Origin: Blumeriella jaapii | Lineage: Eukaryota > Ascomycota > Leotiomycetes > Helotiales > Drepanopezizaceae | Length of the DNA stretch: 64,000 nt | Assembly: GCA_009599575.1 (NCBI GenBank) | Contig: VWND01000017.1 | Location: forward strand, 496,001-560,000 | Direction of reading: 5' to 3' | In this document: piece after piece, positions 55,363 through 64,000 of the stretch | Numbering within the stretch: the first letter of the stretch is position 1 | Layout of the letters: each line of letters starts with the position of its first letter | Position numbers and translations under genes: made by a program | The notes under the pieces: generated by a model | Database searches by the model: none | What the model saw: the letters and a program-made list of their open reading frames with translations, nothing else | Told to the model about the DNA's origin: nothing

Positions 55363-57845
55363 TCAAATCCACTCCCCATTCATCAGCGTCGCCCGGTACG
55401 CCTCATCCCCAGGCTGGCTGTACTTGGGCAAGCCGACGTGGCCATTCAGCCAGTCCATGGCGGTCTTGTGCCACACCAGGCTGTTCTCGGGATTCTGCAC
55501 ATAGTGGTTCTCGTCCGGGAAGACCAGCAGCTTGCTCGGGATGCCCTTCTCCTGCAGCACGTTGAAGGCGCTGATGGCCTCGGCGATGGGCAGGCGGAAG
55601 TCGCGATCACCGTGCGTGATGAGGTGCGGCGTTGCCCACTGGTCAGTGCAGTTCGCCGGGTTCCAGCGCGCGTAGTTATCCCAGTCGGTGCTGAGCGAGC
55701 CCTTGAATGCGTGGCGCATGAAGGACATCTCGTCGGTCGAATACATGGACAGCGTCGAGAAGACGCCGGCGTGGGTGAAGAGCGCCTTGAACTTGCGGCC
55801 CAGGTCGTGGCCCTGGATCCAGTTGGTCATGTAGCCGCCGTAGCTGGAGCCCAGGCACATGGCGCGCGTCGTGTCGACGAAGGGCAGGTTCGCCTCGATG
55901 TACTCCCACCCGCGCACGAGATCGTCGTAGGGCCGGCCGCCCCACTGGTTCTGGATGCCGTCCGTGAGGCTCTGGCCGAAGCCGGTCGAGCCGGTCGGGT
56001 TGAAGGCGACGACGACGTAGCCCTGCTCGGCCCAGGCCAGCATGTTCCACCGGATGGACCAGGCATCTGCGGTCGCCGTCTGCGGACCGCCGTGTACGTA
56101 GAACATGAGCGGGTAGGTGCCGAGTGGATCGGCCGTGGAGGGCTTGATGACCCAGCCGTGCACCTGGTAGTCGCCGGCGCCCTGGTAGAAGACCTCCGAC
56201 ACCTGGTCGCGCGAGAGGCCCCATCGGGCGCCGTGGTCGAGGTTCGCCGAGAGGAGCGTGATGCCATCGGTCGCGTTGCTCGCGGCGGCCGTGGCCACCT
56301 CGACCCAGGAGTAGATGGAGTTGTCGAGGAAGGACGAGCTGCTGACGAGCAAGGAGTCGCCCGGGCCCCAGCTCACGCTCGAGACGGTGCCCTCGGCGAA
56401 CAGGAGGCGAGGGGTCTGCGTCGTCGCTGGATCGGCCGGCAGCACGAGACGCGTGCGTGCAAAGTCCTCGGCGCGGGCGTAGAGGCTCGCGCCGTCCTTG
56501 CTCCACAAGACCGAGCTGGGGCTGCGGTCCCACGCGCCGGCGCCGTCGTCGCTGGCGAACACCTCGCGGGCGCCGAGTTCGTGGCCCACGTCGCGGACGA
56601 TGAAGATGCGGTTCTTGTCGGCCCCGTAGGCCTTATCCTTCATGCGCAGGAAGGCCAGCGACGCGCCGGACGGGGAGAATGCCAGCGAGGTCGAGTAGCC
56701 TTCTGCGGCCGGCGTGTCGATGGCCAGGGGCGCGGCGGGCGGCGCGGTAAAGCTCGTCAAGGGGATGTACCAAGGGTCCGCCTTTTCGTATATCGAGGGA
56801 AGAAGAGTACGATCTTTGGCGATGAATGCGAGACCGTGTGCGCTGATGGCGTAGCTGCGAGAGTCAGTGTGAGCATGAGGGTGAGGATGAGGGTGAAGTG
56901 AGGGTGAGGCTGAGGCTGAGGGTGAGGGCGAGGCTGAGGGTGAGGGCGAGGCTGAGGCTGAAGGTGAGGCTGAGGGTGCGATTCGGGCGCGCTAGCAAAG
57001 ATACTCACTGGTCAGGTCCTCCGGTGCCCTCGACGGGCGACTCGAAACCGGTGCCATTCAGAGCATTGATGGGCTCGCTGATGCTGTACCCGCTTCCATC
57101 GGCGCTCTGCGACAGCTCTCCGTACCAGATGCTGTTCTTGATGGGCGCGAGGTCTGGTGCGTGTGGTGTGAGTCGCGCGCGTCACGGAGCGTCGAGCGAG
57201 GAGCATGCTTACAGTGATCCCAGTGTCGGACGAAGGTCGTCGTGTACATCAAACCACTCGACACGGGCGTCTTGTCCTCAAATCCGTTGAACAGCGTTCC
57301 GTTGCGATTTGCCCCGCCGTTGAAGACAAATCCCCAGCGGCCCGTCCCAGTGGAAGTGAGCTTCAGTCCGCCCGCGGCTCCGGGAAACGCGCCAACCGCG
57401 ATGGGCCTGCACACATCAGAAGCCACGCTTCAGCTGCTCTCGGAACCTCTCAAGCTGCGGCGCGACGAGGGGAGACTCACTGCGCATCGGGCGTCGTCGC
57501 GTCGCCCACTTTCACACTCGTCGTTCCGTCGTCCTCCCTCACCAGCCACGTGAAGGTGTTGCCCTCCAACCAGACCGTGTCACCCACCGAGCTCGAGTTG
57601 CTATACAGCCAGGTCGCGCCACTGGTGAGGTTCATGACCCAGAGCCCATTTGTGACACTGTGCGTCTGGAAGCTGTGCTGCGATGTCGTGTACAGAGCCA
57701 GCGTCGCCTCGGCGTTGGGCAACGCCGCTCCCCGCCGGACCGCGCCGAGCATCTCCTCGGGCGTGAACTGGGTGACATTCAGGAGCGCGGCCGAGGCGAC
57801 GAATGCGCCGGACAGCCAGTAGGCGAGCTTGAAGAGGGAGGACAT
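55363..57845 (-). CDS. Secreted dipeptidyl-peptidase V (S9C family)
   Basis: DPP5 is a secreted serine peptidase that releases dipeptides such as X-Ala from peptide N-termini. Four exons: 57,845-57,481, 57,406-57,213, 57,153-57,009 and 56,854-55,363, giving 731 aa (family about 720). The start MSSLFKLAYWLSGAFVASAA is a signal peptide; an upstream in-frame Met would put a poly-Ser stretch before it and is rejected. A beta-propeller-like N-terminal half (WVMNLTSGATWLY, TFVRHWDHY across intron 2, FSPSGASLAFLRM) precedes an alpha/beta-hydrolase domain. Catalytic residues are visible: Ser-572 in GSSYGG, Asp-653 in HGDRDFRLP and His-685 in DENHY. Several NxS/T glycosylation sites occur (NVT, NLT, NSS, NAT, NCT). 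The protein is complete. Confidence 0.94.
56855..57008 (-). other. Intron 3 of the DPP5 gene (154 nt) with a GAGGGT/GAGGCT repeat
   Basis: Donor GTGAGTAT and acceptor TCGCAG. It is two to three times longer than the other introns here because it contains about 100 bp of GAGGCTGAGGGTGAGG-type tandem repeat (56,875-56,980). Confidence 0.8.
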
Positions 57846-59172
57846 CCTGAGGATGCGATGCTCGCGGTCAAACGAGAGGGAGGAGAGGGTAAGAGGAGAA
57901 GAGAAGGGGAAGAAGAGGAAGAGGAAGAGAAGAGGGCGAAGAGAAAGAAAAGAAAAGACAAGAAGAAGAAAAGAAGAAGAAGAAGAAGAGGAAGAAGAAC
58001 CGAGTGCAAGGATCAAGAAGGTGCAAGAGGAATACTGTACGTAGTACTTCTTAACAAGTAGTCCCCACCAACGCTATCCATCACATCTCGAGCTCGAGCT
58101 CGACCCGGCTGCTTGCCCTCGGAAGTTACGGCATCTACAGAACATACACATACAAATGGGATGCAAAATGTCTTCGCCATCCCCCCCCCCTGGCAGCCAA
58201 GGCAGCCGAGCCTAGAAGTTACGCGATTTAACATCAGACGCCTAGCCGCTTTCGGAAGTAAACAAACGCTCGAATGCAACACTGATACAGTACTTCGTAT
58301 CTCGGTATCTACAGTACGGTATGTACATACAGTACAGTCCCATCCTGCAGCTCCAATTACCGCTCTCTTTCACACAGCCATAGCACCGTAGCTCCATGGC
58401 ACGGACACCAAACCCTATCACACCTCACAGTACGAACATCGTGCTCCGCTTCGCTCCGCTTCGCTTCGCGTGCCCTTGGCATACAGTATGTACCATCCGA
58501 ACCGTCATTTCCCCAAGTAACTCTTGACCATGGCTGCCAAGAATGCAGTTCCACAAAAGAAGACGTTGCAAAGGTTGCGCAACACTCAACACCGTATTGT
58601 ACAGTACAGTACACACAGTGCTGTGCGGTGCGGTGCAGTACATCCTATCCTGTACGACCCTGTATGCTGCACAAAAAAGGGGCTACTTACTGTGTGTGTA
58701 GGCTCGGCTGCCGTGGATGCCAGAAGGGGGGCTATATGATGTATGTACTGTACTGTATGTATGTACTCCGTACAGTACGCTGCCCGCCCGCCGCGTCATG
58801 CCTTCCCCACGACGACGGGTCGCATCCGACTTGTGGTACTGTATCTACGTGTACATAGCACAGTAAGTACTGTACTGTACCTCTGTTCGTGCAGAGCACA
58901 GAGCATGTCCGTATCAGCGACACAGTTGCTGTCGCCACGATCCTCCGGCCCGGCCCGGCCCGATTGCGCGTCGCGTACAGGGAGGGGGTGTTCTGTTTCT
59001 CCGCTGGGGGACGATTGTCGTCGTTGGAGCGATGCCGATGGCCCGTTGCGGCAGGTGGGGGGGCATGTCTTGGCTCGTGGCCCCGAAGGCGATGAGATTT
59101 GGCATTTTGCCTGCCCTACGTACTGTGCTGTACTGTACTGTGCTGTAGCTACAACCTTACCCGAGCACACGC
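57846..59172. other. Intergenic region between the two peptidase genes
   Basis: Contains a GAAGAA/GAGAAG purine tract (57,880-58,000) and many TACTGTACAG words near 58,310-58,340, 58,600, 58,740-58,770 and 58,860-58,880. No supported gene. Confidence 0.55.
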
Positions 59173-61103
59173 TCATTCTTCGCTTACGGTACTGTAAGGT
59201 AAACAAAAACCTACAACACCTCTCCTCTCCTCTCTCCTCTTTCCTCGTCCCCAACCTAAACACCCCACAACCTCCCCACAGCCCGCTCCCCCATCTGCCT
59301 CCCCCCCCCCCCTCCTCTCCACCCCCGTCCGCGTCGCGTTCCCCCGAGCAGGCAGCAGCTCAAAGCTCCTCGCAAAAGTAGCCGTCACATGCGCGACCGC
59401 CTTCGTCATCAGGATCCAGGCGCCGACATCCACATTCGCGCTGTCGTCCCCGACCGCGTGATAGTTGACATCGTACGCGACGCCCGCCTGGCCGCCGAAC
59501 ATGGCCTGCTCCGCCGCCGTCTTGAGGCCCTCGGCGCCGCACGCGATGCCGCCCGTCGCGACGCCCGCGTCCAGGAAGGGCCCGTAGTCCGAGCGGCCGT
59601 CGAAGGCGATCGACGTGAAGTTCTGCCCCAGCTCGACCGTGAAGAAGCGCTGGAACTCGCGCTCCGCTTCGCCGGAGCCGGGCGGGCCCGAGAGCCCGAA
59701 GGCGGAGCCGTCGCCGTCGTAGATCTGGATGGCGTAGTTGGGAGACGCGAGCATGTCGAAGTCGAGCATGAGCCGGATCTTGTCGAGCCTAGCGGCACAC
59801 GGCAGTTAGCAGACGGTCGCCGAGGTTCCGTGGCAATCCTGGGGGGGTGGGGGGGGGGGGGAGAAGGAGTTTTGATATCAGAGCGAGGTACTAGCGACTG
59901 CGTGGTGGTACAGTACTGTACTTACTCGGACTGCGGCTGTACGGAGACATAGTACGTTGCTCCCAGAAGACCCGACTCCTCGGCTGTCCACCACGAGAAG
60001 CGAACTGCGTTGTTGACGGAAAAGCTCGTAAGATGAATGGCCACTTCCAAGATGGTGATCGTCCCCGAACCATTATCATTAATACCAGGACCTGCACCAT
60101 CAGTCACACGGGTCCACCGCCGCAGGAGTTGGGGAACTTATTTACCAGCCGCGACCGAGTCCGAGTGCCCCGAGATGTGTATCACATTCTCATGATCGCC
60201 GTCAATCGTCTCCGCCACAATGTTATTCGTCACGATATTCCTCATCGTCGTCGAGAACGTAGCGACGACCTCCTCCCCCGCATTGAGCCGCGCAAGCAGC
60301 GCCAGGCCCTCCGCCTGCGAGATGCCCGCCGTGGGCACGTACGGTCCACCGACGTTGGCCAGGATCTGGAGCGAGTAGCCCTCGAGGGTACCCTCAACGT
60401 TGTTATACACGATCATGCCGACGGCACCGCTCAGGAAGGCATTATGGGCCTTGATGCCTGACTGGCAGTCGCCCCGCAAGACGAGGGCGATCTTGCCCAC
60501 CGCATCGGCCGGAAAGTCGATCTAGATCAGTCCCATCAATCCCCAGACTTCAGTCTCACACCTCACGACACCACGAAAGTGATGTGGAGAGAGGGAGCGG
60601 ACTCACGAGATCACACGCCAAACCGGCAACCACGAGCACCGGCGCACTCACGTTCCCCGCGGGCGCCAGATCAACCGCGAAGGCCTCGGTGCCCACGCCT
60701 CCGATGGTCAGATTCGCGCCGGCACCGACGCTCAGCTCCAGCGGCTGCAGGTAGTAGCTGTAGTAGCCCTTGTACTGATCCAGGATGCCCGTGATCCAGG
60801 AGACCGTGTTCTCGTGGCCCGGCGATCCAATGACCCGGTTGCGGCCTGGCGTCGCGTACGCGATGCCCTCGAGCGTCTTGGCTTTGGCTTTGAGAGCGGA
60901 CCGGGTCATGAGACGGCGGAGTTTGTTCTGTGGCTCTCGTCAGGATGACATCTCGTGTGGAATCCAGCAGATGCACGGGAACGTACGGACTCAACCAACG
61001 GCTTCACGGCTCGACTCTTCACCTGCCCATCCACATCATGGGACGACACGGCGCCTGTTGCAAAAGCGAGTCCCGCCGCGGTCAGTACGTGCGAGAAGCG
61101 CAT
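59173..61103 (-). CDS. Secreted M28 aminopeptidase with PA domain (leucine aminopeptidase 2-like)
   Basis: This family of di-zinc exopeptidases removes N-terminal residues from extracellular peptides. Five exons: 61,103-60,987, 60,927-60,607, 60,521-60,146, 60,091-59,926 and 59,788-59,173, giving 531 aa. The signal peptide is MRFSHVLTAAGLAFATGAVS. A PA domain (about residues 120-225) contains VGKIALVLRGDCQSGIKAHNA and GMIVYNN. Zinc and catalytic residues are all visible: His-265 and Asp-267 (GHSDSV), Asp-277 (GINDNGSG), Glu-309/310 (WWTAEESGLLG), Asp-338 (DFDMLASPNY) and His-437 (NYHAVGDD). The last 40-45 residues, after FELLPARGNATRTG, are Gly/Arg/Glu-rich and unlike the family, so the 3' end may be mis-set. 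Intron 4 (137 nt) has a G-rich run. Confidence 0.92.
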
Positions 61104-62892
61104 GCTGGATCCAGTCCTTAGGTACAGTACACACGGGCAGAGAAAGCACACAAGCAGCCTGCTTCTGGCAGCGGAAGAACAGAGAGAGCAAAGGCGCAAA
61201 GGCAGCGCAGCAGCGTCGAGGCTCACTCGGGGTTTTATTGACATGGCGGTGTTTGGCCGCGGCTCGGTAGCGGGATGCAGTCAACAAATCAACACGCAGG
61301 TCAAGCAAGTGCTCAGCACCCGCAAGAGCAGCAAAGCCGTCGCTCTTACGCCGCATCGAGCCTGTCGGCCACACGCTGCTTCCAGCAAGCCGGCGCGGAC
61401 GGCGGGCGCGCCCAAGAAGGAAGGAGCCCCAGATCAACACGCGGATGGAGCTTGGCATCGGACGTGGCGGCTGATCGAGGCGCTGGTGAATGAAGCTGCT
61501 TGCGTCTGGTTTGTTGGGAATTCGATGCTTCTCAGGTACGGGCCCGTTGGTCGTGTCAGCGCATGCAAGCGCACCAATGTGCACGTCGAGCATGGGTTCA
61601 CAGACGGAGAAAGGCTGGATGTCGAATCGAAGAAATCCAAGCAGCGTTGGACGAGGTGATCGCCAATAGATAGCCGAGCCAGCTTGCAGCGAGACTCTGA
61701 GGACGAGAGGGATGCTTTCGCACCGAGAGCCTTGACGTTGCGGTGGATCCACGGAGCTGCGCCGCGCTTGCTGATCGATCACTGTAGAGCCAGAAGCTCC
61801 CGTCATGACTGAAGACCTGAGTCACGAGACATAACAAGCCCTGTCTTCGCGCGCGTGGAGATGCGTGTTGAGAAGAGAAGATTTAGGAGAGTGTGTAGCA
61901 GAAACGCGGATGTAGAAGAGCTCCACGTGCTCCTACCGAGAAAAACAGACTACAAGGAAGTCACGGAGGCCGAAGGCACGGCTTGTATTGCCAAATCGTG
62001 TGAAGAGGTTGTAAGTATTAAGCATCAAGTGCCTTCTCTATACCTCGTCTACGCCAAAGTAATATCGGTACTGTAGAAAGTAGAGAGGGGTTTGGGGTAA
62101 AGACGGGAAATTTAGAAGGGACGGTGACTTGCTGGACAGCCAATTCCAGGCCGACGGAAACCTCGTGTGAATTCATCTAACGGATGCGCTGTCACTCAAG
62201 GTTAGATTTATCAAACGAACAATAGTTATTGCCAGTCAATCTACCAAGTCTTCGAAGTCACGAAAAGTTTTACGATGATGCCAACAAGCTGCCTTCTTCT
62301 CTTTGGCACCACTTCGCTTGTTTGTTTACGGTACGAGAGAAGTGGGCTCATCGGAACTTCTTAACCGGCAATTCTCTATATCTACTTGTAAAGTTGAACT
62401 TGAAGTAAGCACAAGGAGAGTTATCCTGAGATTTGATGATTTCTACTCTTTGAAAAGAGATCCACGAGATTAAGAAGACTGTCCAATGATTATACCGCTC
62501 TTAATGTTGATAGTTGGCATTCACGTTGGAATTTTGCGTACAAGGAGAGTCTTAAAGCAACGTAAGAAACCACCGACTTCAACCGAAATCAGTAACGATG
62601 CCCACATTTCTAGTTCAAGGATCCAGGTCATTACTTACAGAGTATGGTGAATACAATGAATGCCCAGAGGCCAGATCATGTGAGTGCGGTACCATACTGT
62701 ACTATCAACAGTGTCACGGGCTGTTATCGATAAGCTAGCCCGCCGCCTGCGGGTAAGCAAGATCAGCAGCATCCTTTAGAAACAACCCCTCCACATCCAA
62801 AAAGCTTCCTCTCGGGCATCATCACATACCACATACCACATCCTCCATCCCCAATCACTCCATACCCCCGACTCTCGAGACCCTTCTTCAAC
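61104..62892. other. Intergenic region between divergent peptidase and NEDD8 genes
   Basis: The frames over 60,955-61,806 on both strands show no domain and partly overlap the aminopeptidase. Nothing else is supported. Just before the NEDD8 start the plus strand is C/T-rich (62,770-62,892), a common fungal promoter feature. Confidence 0.5.
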
Positions 62893-63419
62893 ATGCAGAT
62901 CAAAGTCCGCACCCTCACCGGCAAGGAGATCGAGCTCGACATCGAGGGCGACTACAAGGTATCTACCTACCCCTCCAACCTTCCGCCCCTCCCCTCCCCT
63001 CTTCTCCCCTCCCCTTCTTTTCCTTTTCTTTCACCCAACCTCCCTTCTGTGGCTTCCAACCCCAGACCAGCTAACGCGCAGACGCAGGTCTCACAAATCA
63101 AGGAGAAAGTCGAGGAGAAGGAGGGGATCCCCCCGGCCCAGCAGCGCTTGATCTTCGGCGGTAAACAGATGTACGTCTTCCTCCCTCTCCCCCCCGTTCT
63201 CCTTTATCTCCCCAGCCAAGGACCTAGGGACATACACACACACACACCTCCTTCGAAACAAGATCCACATGCTTGAAGTGGAAGTCGGCGTATTCGACAG
63301 AGGATGAAGGGCTGACGGAAGACCGCAGGGCGGACGAGAAGACCGCAACGGACTACGCGCTCGCCGGCGGCGCGACGCTGCATCTGGTTCTCGCTCTGCG
63401 TGGGGGCTTCGCGGCTTAA
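62893..63419 (+). CDS. RUB1: NEDD8/Rub1 ubiquitin-like modifier
   Basis: NEDD8 is conjugated to cullins and activates SCF-type ubiquitin ligases. Three exons: 62,893-62,958, 63,088-63,170 and 63,329-63,419, giving 79 aa. The protein reads [18 protein letters not shown], then [25 protein letters not shown], and ends [13 protein letters not shown]. The Ala at position 72 (LALRGG rather than ubiquitin's LRLRGG) identifies NEDD8. The Leu-8/Ile-44/His-68/Val-70 surface and Lys-48 are kept. The three residues FAA after Gly-Gly must be cut off by a C-terminal hydrolase before conjugation. Residues 19-21 are GDY where most relatives have PTD. In intron 1 two AG acceptors lie six bases apart; the second (63,087) gives the family length, the first would add Thr-Gln. 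Confidence 0.95.
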
Positions 63420-64000
63420 ACCTGTCCCTGCTCCCTCGACTCTACCATTGCCATCGCATGTCGATCACGACTTTCTCGGCGCCTGCCGCGCATGGTCATG
63501 GTCTGGGAGGCTTGCGAACCCCCAAGCGCGAAATCTACGAGGAGGGAGTGGCATGAGGCGAGGCTGGGGGCATGGGAAGGGAATTCTCACACATACACAC
63601 GCAGCATACACAAAAAGACCGAAAACAAGTCGGGGTGGGGTGGCCACCATTTCGTCGAGCGGATAGCGAAGAGCGGGTTTTTCCTCAATGATACACACAC
63701 CTTTGTTTGCATGACTTTTTCCCTTTCCTTCTTTGCTTGTTTTTGGAGAGGAGAGGAGGGGATCTTTGGTGGCCACCATGCTGGCCATGATGGTCCACAG
63801 CGGACGCTTGTGGCCTTCTTCGAAGAGTGTCGCAGCGACATGCCATCCAGGCAGCGCAGGTGCGAGCGTGCGAGCGAGCGACAACATGGTGGCGTTTTGA
63901 ATAATGGATGCTTTGCTGTCGCGCAGCAAGGACTTTTCTGCCCACTACCTACTGTAGGTACCAAGGGAGAGGGGTTGAAGAGTCCGCGCCTGGTTCTGGA
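63420..64000. other. Region 3' of NEDD8, no gene seen
   Basis: No supported feature apart from the probable NEDD8 3' untranslated region. GGTGGCCACCAT occurs twice (near 63,638 and 63,768). Confidence 0.5.

Noticed and set aside
55243..56901. 552-codon plus-strand frame
   Set aside because: Antisense to DPP5, where the catalytic triad and splice pattern are clear.
61036..61806. 256-codon minus-strand frame upstream of the aminopeptidase
   Set aside because: Overlaps the aminopeptidase start region in another frame and shows no domain.
62893..63419. Considered as ubiquitin
   Set aside because: Ala at position 72, [20 protein letters not shown] and the LALRGG end are those of NEDD8, and there is only one unit.

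Overview
The window looks like part of a filamentous ascomycete (Pezizomycotina) chromosome. The evidence is short GT-AG introns with CTRAY-type branch sites, fungal gene families (NimT-type Cdc25, dipeptidyl-peptidase V, M28 leucine aminopeptidase, DUF2985), and an A+T-rich block of retroelements broken by stop codons in the pattern left by repeat-induced point mutation (RIP). I cannot name the species.

Layout. Bases 1-15,830 are an A+T-rich island of dead retroelements. It holds a Ty1/Copia pol remnant (+, about 640-2,435), an unidentified degenerate coding block (about 4,560-9,780), and a Tad1-like LINE (-, about 10,290-15,830). A much fresher 2,084-bp gag-only LTR element (7,142-9,225) is nested in the unidentified block. 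At the island edge lies a frameshifted, 3'-truncated DUF2985 gene. Next come SLD5 (GINS complex), a simple-repeat zone (20.3-22.0 kb), and a four-exon Cdc25 phosphatase gene. Bases 25.2-44.1 kb form a gene-poor tract with many microsatellite and minisatellite arrays, many built on TGTAC/GTACAGTAC words. Inside it are one small secreted cysteine-rich protein (36.4 kb) and one unrecognised gene with a frame break (42.3-43.3 kb).

Bases 44.1-64.0 kb are ordinary gene-bearing DNA. They carry a very large intronless orphan ORF (1,638 codons), divergently placed PHB2 and CstF-64/RNA15-like genes, two secreted peptidase genes on the same strand (DPP5, M28 aminopeptidase), and the NEDD8/RUB1 gene.

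Functional view. The recognised genes are mostly housekeeping: replication (SLD5), mitotic entry (Cdc25), mitochondrial inner membrane (PHB2), mRNA 3'-end formation (CstF-64) and cullin neddylation (NEDD8). DPP5 and the M28 peptidase would act together in extracellular peptide breakdown. The parts most likely to be new are the cysteine-rich secreted protein, the 1,638-aa orphan with a possible degenerate 2H-phosphoesterase-like N-terminus, the unrecognised gene at 42.3-43.3 kb and the nested gag-only LTR element. I found no convincing new multi-gene system. All splice sites were placed by reading the sequence against family patterns from memory.
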